A stretch of DNA of 35,107 nt, from contig PAKC01000025.1 of assembly GCA_002706205.1 (NCBI GenBank), positions 1 to 35,107 of the forward strand, given 5' to 3'. How positions within the stretch are numbered: position 1 is the first letter of the stretch; the number at the start of each line of letters is the position of its first letter. This DNA comes from Halobacteriovoraceae bacterium. Its GTDB lineage: Bacteria; Bdellovibrionota; Bacteriovoracia; Bacteriovoracales; Bacteriovoracaceae. The position numbers and the translations under genes were made by a program. Positions 18,129 through 26,984 of the stretch are shown here, piece by piece. Under the pieces are notes generated by a model that was not told the DNA's origin, did no database searches, and was given only the letters and a program-made list of their open reading frames with translations.

Positions 18129-21100
18129 CTAAGATAAATATTCCGACTGAGCTGTTGTGTCTTGCTCATTTAATATAAGAGGTTGCCCAATATTTTCTGT
18201 TATATTTAAGGATTTTTCTTTTTGGTAGAGTAAGATTGGAACAACAAATAAAGTCATTCCTGTGGCAAAGATAAGACCGAAGCATACCGCAATACCGAGT
18301 GGTTGTAAGATTTTTCCTCCATCACCTAGGCCTAAGGCAACAGGAAACATACCAAGAATTGTTGTTAATGAAGTTATAAGAATAGGTCTAAGCCTTTTTT
18401 TAGTCGCGGAAAGAATAAGATCAAGACCCCTAAGACCCTTCTTTCTAAGCTCATTAGTGACTTCTGTTAAAAGAATGGAATTATTGACAGTTATCCCATT
18501 GAGAAGAATGATTCCAAGTGCAGAGTTTAGGGAAAGATAAGAGTTAAAGACATACAAAGCAATGAGAACACCACTAATGCCCAAAGGGATAGTCATCATT
18601 ATGATGGATACTTGTTTTACGGATTGAAATTGCATCCAAAGCAAAAAGAAAATGAGTCCTATTGATAGGATCAGTGACTGGGCCAATTGATTTAGGGAAC
18701 TCTTAAGTTCTTTTTGAGGATATTGGATTTCTAGGCTTACTTGATCCGAAGTTATAATGGTATCTAAATTATTTTTTATTTTATTCGCCATTTTCTTGGC
18801 CAAAACCTCCCAGTTATTATTTTCATCATCAAGAAATGCTGAGAGAGTCACTTGCTCTTGTCCATCTCTGACGTGTGTGGAGGAAATAGTTTTGACTGAT
18901 TCAAACTGACCAAGAGCTTTAAGGGGGATGACTTTATTTTGGATTTTAAGTGGATAGTTTTCTAAAAACTTAATTTGGGTATATCTTTCATCTCTTAAAC
19001 TCATTTCGATACTAACTTGTTCATTATTGACTTCGAGATCCCCAAGTTTAGAGGGCTCCTGAGAAAGCTGTGAAATATCTGCAATGTCTGACAAACTTAA
19101 GTCTGAGCCGGCCCTTTGTAAGATATTCCATCTTATAGGATCAGGTTTAAAAGTGTAGGAGTATTGTGAATTGTTGGCAGGATTCACTTTAATTCTTTGA
19201 TATGTTCCATCTTCATTTAAAAAAGCCTTAAGCCGAGAAGCTGTTTGATAAAGTTCTTCACCACTGCCGGTAATCGTGACCAAAAAGTGTTTCTCCTCAG
19301 GAAGGGGAAGTTGGGCGGGATTCCAAGTTGAGATATAATAGTTTCTGTTGGCGGTATTGGTAAAAAGCTCTTTAAGTTTTAGTTTGGCTGCGTCTAGGTT
19401 TTTTCTTTGAAGCATTTTAAACATGATTTGTCCGCCATTGCGATTGTGCATCTCAAGCCATGTATAATCAACTTGCTTGGGGTCTAGAGTCGCTAAAGCT
19501 TTTTTTTCAACTTCTTGTAAAATATTATCCATGTGTCGTGCACTTTGAGTATCATAAGCATTGACATACATATATATCCAGTCAGAGCCTGGCTTTCCAA
19601 TAACCTCCTTGGGAAGATGAGGAAAAATCGTAAAACCAGTTATTCCTAAGAGGGTGAATGGGATACAAATAGCAAAAAACTTTTTAAACCTTTTCTTTAT
19701 TAATACGGTTAGGAGGTTTTCATAATGCTGTTCAAACTTCGTAAAGGGTTTATCTAAAGGAGCCTTTTGCTCCTTCTGTGAATTGAGAATAACAACACGA
19801 ACAGCAGGAACAATGACTAAGGCGACTAAGCCTGAAATGGCGTGAGAAAATATAACGGCACGAGCAAGATCCCCTAAGACAGCATTTGTAAGGTCAGAAG
19901 TGAAGGCCATAGGAATGAAAACAATCAAGGTTGTTGAAATACTTAAAATGACGGGAAGAGCGACCTCTGAAACGGCCTCATAAACTAATTGAAGTCTTTG
20001 TTGAAAGCGATCAAGTGGCTTGTTGAGCTTATTCCAAACTTCTTTATGTTTAAAAATATTTTCTAAGACAACGACAGAGGCATCCACATTCATTCCAGCT
20101 GCCAAGGCCAAACCACCAAGAGAAATGAGATTAAGGTTCATATCAATCATGCCCATGGCAATGAAAGAGATAACCATACTTAGAGGAATTTCAATCGCGG
20201 CAGTGGCAATATTTTTAAAGCCACCAATAAAAAGATAGAGGACAAGAACCGCCATTAAGGTTGCAACTAAAACATCTTTACTAAGACTTAAGACGGAACT
20301 TTTAATAGCTTCTGAGGGATCAACAATAAGCTTCGTTTTTAAAGACTTGGGAAGCAAGTGCTTTTTATCTCGCAAAACTTTCATGATATCTTCACTCATC
20401 GTCTTTATATTGGCTCCTGATTTTGGGTTAGCAAAAAGAATCAATGAGTTGAGACCATTGGTTTTAAAACTTCTTTCACGGTGTAGGTCTTTTCCATAAT
20501 TAATTATAGCGAGGTCACTTAGTTGAATAAAAATTTTGTCATTAATAACAATATTCATCCGTTTTAATTCTTCTAAGTTTTCGATACTCGATTGAATTTG
20601 AAATCGCTGCCCTTTTGCTCCAATTTTTATATTACTTCCACTAAATGAATCGAGGGCCGCGCGTATTTGCGCTCTAATTGTTTTTGGAAAAATATTATAT
20701 TGTGCTAGTTTTTCTGGTAAAAGTTTTATATTCAGGCTGTATTTTTCTGGATTCCATATTCTTGCATTTTCAGCATCTTTAATTTTATCAAGTTCTGGCT
20801 TGAGGATGGGATGTATAATGGAATAAAGCTTTCGAATCCCTATCTCGCTAGAGTATAAACTTGCTGCAAAAAAACCGGAATTACTATTTCTTTGCCAGAC
20901 TCCCATCATATCAGCTATTTCTCTTGGAAGTTGGGAGGAAATTGAAGCCGCAACAAGTTCAACTTCTTTGAGGGCCATGTCATAAGCTGTTCCCCACGCA
21001 AATTCGATTTCATAAAAAGCACTCTCTTCTCTATAATAAGCATCAATCTCGTCAATTTTTGTTTGATTATTGGAAATCTTCTCTAGCTGTGCTTCGATTT

Positions 21101-21290
21101 GCGAACCAAAGTCAGCTCTAAACTTTTTAGCAGAATATGTTCCATAAGGAACCCAAAGATTTACACTTGGTTTTGATGTTGCTGGATACATGGAAATGGG
21201 AAGTTTATATCCACTATAAATACCGTATAAAACGATGAGAGAAACACAAACAAAAAGCCGCTTAGGATTAGAGAGTATCTTTTTTAACAT
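18129..21290 (-). CDS. RND-family efflux transporter inner-membrane subunit (probable start MLKKILS at 21290; ORF open to 21335)
   Basis: About 1050 aa with two repeated TM/periplasmic halves; GMNVDASVVVLENIF, ILLNGITVNNSILLTEV, RPILITSLTTILGMFPVALGLGDG. Confidence 0.92.
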   Translation of the reverse strand: MLKKILSNPKRLFVCVSLIVLYGIYSGYKLPISMYPATSKPSVNLWVPYGTYSAKKFRADFGSQIEAQLEKISNNQTKIDEIDAYYREESAFYEIEFAWGTAYDMALKEVELVAASISSQLPREIADMMGVWQRNSNSGFFAASLYSSEIGIRKLYSIIHPILKPELDKIKDAENARIWNPEKYSLNIKLLPEKLAQYNIFPKTIRAQIRAALDSFSGSNIKIGAKGQRFQIQSSIENLEELKRMNIVINDKIFIQLSDLAIINYGKDLHRERSFKTNGLNSLILFANPKSGANIKTMSEDIMKVLRDKKHLLPKSLKTKLIVDPSEAIKSSVLSLSKDVLVATLMAVLVLYLFIGGFKNIATAAIEIPLSMVISFIAMGMIDMNLNLISLGGLALAAGMNVDASVVVLENIFKHKEVWNKLNKPLDRFQQRLQLVYEAVSEVALPVILSISTTLIVFIPMAFTSDLTNAVLGDLARAVIFSHAISGLVALVIVPAVRVVILNSQKEQKAPLDKPFTKFEQHYENLLTVLIKKRFKKFFAICIPFTLLGITGFTIFPHLPKEVIGKPGSDWIYMYVNAYDTQSARHMDNILQEVEKKALATLDPKQVDYTWLEMHNRNGGQIMFKMLQRKNLDAAKLKLKELFTNTANRNYYISTWNPAQLPLPEEKHFLVTITGSGEELYQTASRLKAFLNEDGTYQRIKVNPANNSQYSYTFKPDPIRWNILQRAGSDLSLSDIADISQLSQEPSKLGDLEVNNEQVSIEMSLRDERYTQIKFLENYPLKIQNKVIPLKALGQFESVKTISSTHVRDGQEQVTLSAFLDDENNNWEVLAKKMANKIKNNLDTIITSDQVSLEIQYPQKELKSSLNQLAQSLILSIGLIFFLLWMQFQSVKQVSIIMMTIPLGISGVLIALYVFNSYLSLNSALGIILLNGITVNNSILLTEVTNELRKKGLRGLDLILSATKKRLRPILITSLTTILGMFPVALGLGDGGKILQPLGIAVCFGLIFATGMTLFVVPILLYQKEKSLNITENIGQPLILNEQDTTAQSEYLS

Positions 21291-22149
21291 TTTTGTCTCT
21301 AGAGGCTGGAGGCGTGAAATTAACAGTTTCTCCATCCTTTAGAAAACGAGGAGAGCTTGTTACGTATAAAAGGTTTTCTTGAAGACCCTGAGTCACCTCA
21401 AAGCTTTCACCAAAACGTTTACCAAGTGAAATCTTTTTCTTTTTTATTTGATTTTTATTTTCGATAAAGGCGAGATAGGGATCTTTGCCAATATAATAAA
21501 GGGCCTTTTCAGGTACTAAATACTTCTTTTGTTTTTCCAAGGTAATTTCAGCCAACCCAATAAGTCCAGGAACAAGTTTGTGCTGACTTAGGATTTCTAA
21601 TTCACCACTAACAGTCCCTGTTAGCGGATCAACTGCAGTGCCAATGCCCTTAATCTTAACTGGTATTTTTTTTCCGTCTAGAGAGGAAAATTGAATAAAG
21701 CCTTTTAGGTTTGGTTTAATTCTTTGGTAATCAACAGCAGAGATTTCAATTTTACCGTAGAGCTCTTGAGGTGAATTGATCGTCATTATTTTTTCACCTT
21801 TTGATATATACTGACCATTGGTGACGTGAATTGATGCAACAACACCAGTTACCGGAGCTTCTAAAACTCTAGGCTCATAATGTTGACTAAAATCTTGGTT
21901 TCTAAGAGAAAGCAAGGGGGAGCCCCTTTTGACTTTTTGCCCTAGTTTTACAATTCTTTTTTGGACAATATAGTTAAAGTCAGCTGTTATTTCAGAGTGA
22001 ACTTTACTAAGAACTTCGACTGGGAAAAAAAGCTTTTTTTCAATTGTCTGTTTGGTGACTGTTTTGACTTCAACAGTTGGGGATTTTTCCAGTCCAAATG
22101 TATATAGGGGAATTAACCAAATGGCGGTTAATATTAATATTGCTTTCAT
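21268..22149 (-). CDS. RND periplasmic adaptor (HlyD/MFP family)
   Basis: Signal peptide; lipoyl-like halves (VLEAPVTGVVASIHVTNGQYISKGEKIMTI); overlaps the RND gene. Confidence 0.9.
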   Translation of the reverse strand: MKAILILTAIWLIPLYTFGLEKSPTVEVKTVTKQTIEKKLFFPVEVLSKVHSEITADFNYIVQKRIVKLGQKVKRGSPLLSLRNQDFSQHYEPRVLEAPVTGVVASIHVTNGQYISKGEKIMTINSPQELYGKIEISAVDYQRIKPNLKGFIQFSSLDGKKIPVKIKGIGTAVDPLTGTVSGELEILSQHKLVPGLIGLAEITLEKQKKYLVPEKALYYIGKDPYLAFIENKNQIKKKKISLGKRFGESFEVTQGLQENLLYVTSSPRFLKDGETVNFTPPASRDKNVKKDTL

Positions 22150-22212
22150 ATCTCACTCCTATCAGTTGAGTTAGCATCGAAGAGATGCCATCGCAAAGCA
22201 AGTGTGCAAATA

Positions 22213-22746
22213 TTATATTGCTTGGCACATATCAATGAGATGTTTATTAAGTTTACTTATCAGGTCTTCGGAGGGGATAAGTTGTTGATATTCAATTCCG
22301 GTTAAGTCAAAAATTTTTTTCGCAATCTTAGTACTTTCGGTTGTGGCATGTTTATCTGAAAGATAGACAACCTTTTTTATTTTTACACTTGCCAGTAACT
22401 TAGCACATTCATTACAGGGAAAGAGTGTGACATAGCAGGTAGAATTATTGAGACTGCGAGGGGAGTGTAAAATAGCATTAGCTTCAGAGTGAACAACATA
22501 TCCATATTTTTGATGTTCTAGGGGTTGGTTTTTGTCTTTTCCCCATGGAAGTTGGTTTTCATTAATTCCAGCAATAAAACCATTATAGCCCATTGTAAGT
22601 TGATGGTTGTTTTCATCAACAAAAACACAACCAACTTTTGTGGCCGGATCTTTGGATTTAAAACTGGCCATCATTGCTTGCAGCATGAAGTATTCATCCC
22701 AACTGAGAATCGACTTTACAGAAAAATAATTAGGGTTATCTTTCAT
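22213..22746 (-). CDS. Deoxycytidylate (dCMP) deaminase-like protein
   Basis: Zinc motifs HSEANAI and PCNECAK; DPATKVGCVFVDENN. Confidence 0.85.
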   Translation of the reverse strand: MKDNPNYFSVKSILSWDEYFMLQAMMASFKSKDPATKVGCVFVDENNHQLTMGYNGFIAGINENQLPWGKDKNQPLEHQKYGYVVHSEANAILHSPRSLNNSTCYVTLFPCNECAKLLASVKIKKVVYLSDKHATTESTKIAKKIFDLTGIEYQQLIPSEDLISKLNKHLIDMCQAI

Positions 22747-23740
22747 CCGTTATATTTCCTATTTCTGAAAAGTTTTCACTTGAGTTGGAAAATGCTTCCA
22801 TTCCTTCTTTAATAACATCGTCATAATTGTAAGTACCTTGAGGTTCTTCTGACTTTTCATTTGTGCTTTGATTTGTACATAAAACTAAAAATTGATCTAA
22901 ACTTAGTCTTAAAGTTGATATTTGATCAAGAATAACACTTACATCTTCGTGTTCAGACTCCATTTCTTCGATTAAAATTTTTCCTAAAACTTTATTCGTT
23001 CTTTGAAGAAGAGTTTTTAAGCTTTTATATTCTTTGGGAAGCTGAGGAGAGTTGACAATACTGTTTACTGCATATTGTAGCCCTTGCTCATTTACTTTTT
23101 TAACAATATCTTTTACTTCTTTAGCCGATTTTTCAGTAACTAAGTCAGCGATATGTTCTTGTTCATCTTGAGGTAGTCTAATAAGCTCATTGGCTTGAGT
23201 CGCATTTAATACCCCTTGGGAGCGTAAAGCTTTAACTTTATCTGATGATTTTTCTTCCCGATCAATGGCGGACTTGATCACTTTTTTTGAGAGGCCAGTC
23301 TTTTCGGCGGTAATATCAATAAAAGAACGTTTGTTGTTGGGAAGTTCTTTTTTTATTTCATTTGAATCAGGTGTACTTAAGTCTTCTTCTGAAAACTTAG
23401 TAGCTTCTGGGTAAAGTTGTTCATACAGTTCTCTGCCTCTAGCTAAAGATTTTTCAACTTCAATTTTTGTCAGATCTTTTCTTACGAGGTTTTCATCAAT
23501 AGAAATTAACTCTTCTTCTTGTTGGTTTTTTTTAACTATGACCACAGGAACATCTTTATGCCCTAGTTCTTTGAGAGCACAATAGCGTCTTCCACCAGCA
23601 ATAAGTTTGTTTTCTTCATTGATAACAAGTGGATTAATTAAGCCAACAGTCTCAATACTTTTTTTAAGTTGTTCGATATTTGTGTCAAGTCTAAGATAAT
23701 CATTTTCAGTTTGAATTTTTGAAATATCGACCAATTGCAT
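22736..23740 (-). CDS. ParB-like N-terminal domain protein
   Basis: IETVGLINPLVINEENKLIAGGRRYCALKELGHKDVPVVIV, IDENLVRKDLTKIEVE, followed by a KorB/HTH-like helical region. Confidence 0.85.
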   Translation of the reverse strand: MQLVDISKIQTENDYLRLDTNIEQLKKSIETVGLINPLVINEENKLIAGGRRYCALKELGHKDVPVVIVKKNQQEEELISIDENLVRKDLTKIEVEKSLARGRELYEQLYPEATKFSEEDLSTPDSNEIKKELPNNKRSFIDITAEKTGLSKKVIKSAIDREEKSSDKVKALRSQGVLNATQANELIRLPQDEQEHIADLVTEKSAKEVKDIVKKVNEQGLQYAVNSIVNSPQLPKEYKSLKTLLQRTNKVLGKILIEEMESEHEDVSVILDQISTLRLSLDQFLVLCTNQSTNEKSEEPQGTYNYDDVIKEGMEAFSNSSENFSEIGNITDER

Positions 23741-23861
23741 TAAATCTCCCTTGGCTAAATCTATTGGTTTGTTAACCTACATAGCTGATCCCAATTTGTC
23801 ATGAAAAATTTAAGTAATTTCGGGGTTGTTTAAAGCGAATTTTATTTAGTTTTTTTAGAAT

Positions 23862-24101
23862 TCAGTCCTTTAGGCCATCATTACCAATTGCAGCGACGGG
23901 ACATGCTTCAAGCGCATTTTCGCATTCTTCTTTTTCAGATTCAGTTTTAGGCTGTTTGGCCACATAAGCATGGCCATCATCATCATTCATAAAGAAAAAG
24001 TCGGGAGCTTCAACACAACATGCATCACACGCAATACATTGATGATCAACATAGTATTCGCCATTGATATTTTGTTCCCATTTTGCTGACTTATCTGCCA
24101 T
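23862..24101 (-). CDS. Single-cluster [4Fe-4S] ferredoxin
   Basis: CIACDACCVEAPDFF and distal ACPVAAI. Confidence 0.9.
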   Translation of the reverse strand: MADKSAKWEQNINGEYYVDHQCIACDACCVEAPDFFFMNDDDGHAYVAKQPKTESEKEECENALEACPVAAIGNDGLKD

Positions 24102-24109
24102 TGCATTCC

Positions 24110-24144
24110 CAAATAATAAAAAAGGTAGACTCTAAGCCTACCTT
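24110..24144 (-). terminator. Rho-independent terminator after the SurA_N-like gene
   Basis: Minus-strand AAGGTAG...CTACCTT stem (24122-24128/24138-24144) followed by T-rich tract. Confidence 0.75.
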
Positions 24145-24172
24145 CATACCTGAAAAATGTTTTAAAATCTAC

Positions 24173-25414
24173 TTATAAAAATAAATTTGGAGAAGTTACA
24201 ACTTTGGTATTTTGTGACATAAATTTCAGAATATTATTTTGGATATATTGGGCATTGTTTGATGTTGATGCTTTTAGAGCTTGTGCAAGGCCCTTTTCAG
24301 AAACTTCATTTTGTTCAAAAGTTTTGAGCTTCATAAAACCGACCATTGTTGGATTGTCTGTCTTGAGTACTTTTTGCGTATTTTTATTCTTTAAGACACT
24401 GTAAAACTCTTCTTCATTAAATTTTGTTCCTTGAAAACTTGGATTTATGATCTGCATTTGATAATGAGATTCAAAGTTTAAATTATATTTTTGGGCCAAG
24501 TTTTTTATTGAACTATAATTGCCAGCTTTAAAGGCTTCTTCTAATTGTTGTGTTAGCTTTGTATTAAACTTTTTTAACTCTTCACGTTTAGTTCTTTGAA
24601 GATGTTGTTTTGCCAGCTCATATTTCATCGATGTAAAGTTTTTAATTTTTTGGGGCTTTGCCTTCGACTTTTGAGCTTGGGCTTGAGCATTGGCTGCTTT
24701 TATTTGAGCTGCATAAGTTTCATGTAAGGACTTTAATAGGGTTTCATTCTTAGTGTCGTTAATAAAATTCTGCACTTCTTTTTTACTAAGGGGAAGAAAT
24801 TCAGTCATAGACTCTTTGTTAAAAGTTAGAACGGCTACTTTAACCTCTGCTTTTTGTAATTGGATAAGATCTTTACTGAGTGTACGAGAATCTTGGATTG
24901 AAGTTATAAGCTCTTGCAGTTTTTCTGATTTAATTTGTTTGGCGACATCTTCTTCATAATCAGCAGGACTTATATTATTAGCTTGTAATAAGCCTTTATA
25001 ACGATTGACATCAAATTTATCTCCCGTTTGAAAGAATTTACTGTTTTTAATATCTTCTTTGATATGCTTTTGACTGGCCCCAAAACCGAGTTTGCTTGCA
25101 AAATTTAACATATGCTTTTGTTGGATAAGTCCTTGAAGTACGCTTTCACGAATTTTCATTTGTTTGATTTGTTGATTCGTTAAGCTTTTTCCCCCCATCA
25201 TCTCAGAGTAGCGAGAAAGTTGCATATTTAGCATTTGATTGTATTCCGAAGCTGAAATTGTAGTTCCCCCAACACTGGCGACTTCATTTGGATTATTGCC
25301 AAAACCTTGGAATCCAGTGAGAACAAAACTTATAATGATGGCACCCATAATAACTGAGATGGCAATATAAGAGAACTTATTGGACAAATTTTTCATTCGA
25401 TTTCCTTTTATCAT
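24173..25414 (-). CDS. PpiD/SurA_N-like membrane-anchored periplasmic chaperone without a recognisable parvulin domain (start may be 25396)
   Basis: N-terminal TM anchor, VASVGGTTISASEYNQMLNMQLSRYSEMMG...IRESVLQGLIQQKHMLNFASKLGF. Confidence 0.8.
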   Translation of the reverse strand: MIKGNRMKNLSNKFSYIAISVIMGAIIISFVLTGFQGFGNNPNEVASVGGTTISASEYNQMLNMQLSRYSEMMGGKSLTNQQIKQMKIRESVLQGLIQQKHMLNFASKLGFGASQKHIKEDIKNSKFFQTGDKFDVNRYKGLLQANNISPADYEEDVAKQIKSEKLQELITSIQDSRTLSKDLIQLQKAEVKVAVLTFNKESMTEFLPLSKKEVQNFINDTKNETLLKSLHETYAAQIKAANAQAQAQKSKAKPQKIKNFTSMKYELAKQHLQRTKREELKKFNTKLTQQLEEAFKAGNYSSIKNLAQKYNLNFESHYQMQIINPSFQGTKFNEEEFYSVLKNKNTQKVLKTDNPTMVGFMKLKTFEQNEVSEKGLAQALKASTSNNAQYIQNNILKFMSQNTKVVTSPNLFL

Positions 25415-25569
25415 TTAGCTAAATACATAATTTGCAGTTACAAGGTATAAATTTTATAATGAAAATACTTAAAGTCAATTCTGGGCACCGCGCAAATTCT
25501 TTAATTATTGGCATACAGCTGAGTATTGGTTAATCTAGACTAAGTATTGAAAATAAAGGGAGTTTTCTT

Positions 25570-26457
25570 TTGAAGAATCTTAACTTTGATTCATCTCGAT
25601 GGGTTTTATTAAATAATATTTTGGTTGGGGCCATTGCTTTATATGGTGTGGCCAATCATAACTATAAGGTTAACGACCTTTCGGTTTTTCAAAAAATGAT
25701 GATTGAGGTTCTTGCGCCGCTTCAAAGAGGGACAATGTCTTTGAAGGAAAGTCTAGCTTATACAATTGATCATTATGTCACCATCGTGAATACGAGTAAA
25801 GAAAACGAAAAGCTACGCAAGAAAATGGTTAGCTTGGAGAATCAAATTTTTTCCCTTACTGAAGTTAAAAAAGAAAATGAAAGATTAAAACAGCTGCTGC
25901 AGTTTGGAAAAGAAATTCCTAGAGAAAAAGTTTTGGCGCAAATTGTGAGTTGGGATTCGTCTAATGAATTTAAAGTATTGCGAATTAATAAAGGATCTGT
26001 TGATGGTCTTAAGCTTATGGCCCCAGTAATTACGATGACAGGGCTTGTTGGTTATGTTTACCGACTATCACCTAACTATGCAGACATCCTTACGATTTTA
26101 GATCAGAATAATAGAATTGATGCTATTGTTGCTCGAACTCGAACCCATGGAATTGTTGAAGGACATTCAGGTTTTAAGTGTCGATTAAAATATGTTTCTA
26201 GAACGGAGAAACTACAGGTTGATGATGAGATTATTACTGCTGGCTTAGGTGAGATTTACCCAAAAGGTATAAGGGTTGGAAGGATAAGTAAAATTGATAA
26301 AGAAAACTTTGGTATAACTCAAAAAATTGAAATTACTCCAAGTGTTAATTTTCATAAATTGGAAGAAGTTGTTGTGCTTATAGAAAACGGGCAAACAAAA
26401 GAGGTTAAGCTTCCGCAAACAAGTTCTAGTATCGACGATGTTGAAGGTGTGAAATGA
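25570..26457 (+). CDS. mreC: Rod shape-determining protein MreC (TTG start)
   Basis: Coiled coil then LKQLLQFGKEIPREKVLAQIVSWDSSNEFKVLRINKGSVDGLKLMAPVITMTGLVGYV. Confidence 0.93.
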   Translation: MKNLNFDSSRWVLLNNILVGAIALYGVANHNYKVNDLSVFQKMMIEVLAPLQRGTMSLKESLAYTIDHYVTIVNTSKENEKLRKKMVSLENQIFSLTEVKKENERLKQLLQFGKEIPREKVLAQIVSWDSSNEFKVLRINKGSVDGLKLMAPVITMTGLVGYVYRLSPNYADILTILDQNNRIDAIVARTRTHGIVEGHSGFKCRLKYVSRTEKLQVDDEIITAGLGEIYPKGIRVGRISKIDKENFGITQKIEITPSVNFHKLEEVVVLIENGQTKEVKLPQTSSSIDDVEGVK

Positions 26458-26984
26458 GATATTCATTAAAAGATATTTTTCTAGGAGTCTTTAAAACGGC
26501 AATTCTTTTGGTTTTTTTAGAAATATTCTGTTCTGCTATTTTGCCTGCATTTGGAATCCTAGAGTTTAAACCTGCTTTTAATGTTTTGATTATTTTATTT
26601 TTGGCGTTTAAGCTAGAGGCTCCTTTTTTACCTTTTCTTATTTTGTTTTTTCAGTATATTCATTCGGCTTTTTCTGTAGAGGGCTGGGCTTCAGGAACTC
26701 TGGCTGGAGTTATTATTGCTATGTCGGTTAAATATGTAAAAGATATGCTAAATTTCTCTACCGCTATTAGTACCATTGTTGTTGTTCAAATATTTCAGAT
26801 TGCATGGTTCATCCTCATTGCCTTTATTCTTTCTTTAAAGTTAGGTGATTTCTCTAATTTCTTTTCTATTTTTATAAAATATTTACCTGAAAGCTTTTTT
26901 CTTTCTTTAATATCTCACCACTTTTTTAAATTATTAGACAATTTCTGGAAGGTGGGAAAAAGTTCCCATGGGGTAAGATATTAA
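26454..26984 (+). CDS. mreD: Rod shape-determining protein MreD-like
   Basis: Small multi-TM protein between mreC and the PBP2 gene; overlaps mreC by 4 nt. Confidence 0.8.
   Translation: MRYSLKDIFLGVFKTAILLVFLEIFCSAILPAFGILEFKPAFNVLIILFLAFKLEAPFLPFLILFFQYIHSAFSVEGWASGTLAGVIIAMSVKYVKDMLNFSTAISTIVVVQIFQIAWFILIAFILSLKLGDFSNFFSIFIKYLPESFFLSLISHHFFKLLDNFWKVGKSSHGVRY

Noticed and set aside
18129-21290. RND TM4 motif VDAS instead of VDD as evidence of an inactive pump
   Set aside because: Several RND subfamilies keep only one Asp here (for example VDN or VDG variants), so it is not evidence of inactivation.
22525-22812. Plus-strand 95-aa ORF
   Set aside because: Antisense to the deaminase and ParB-like genes, no domain or RBS support.
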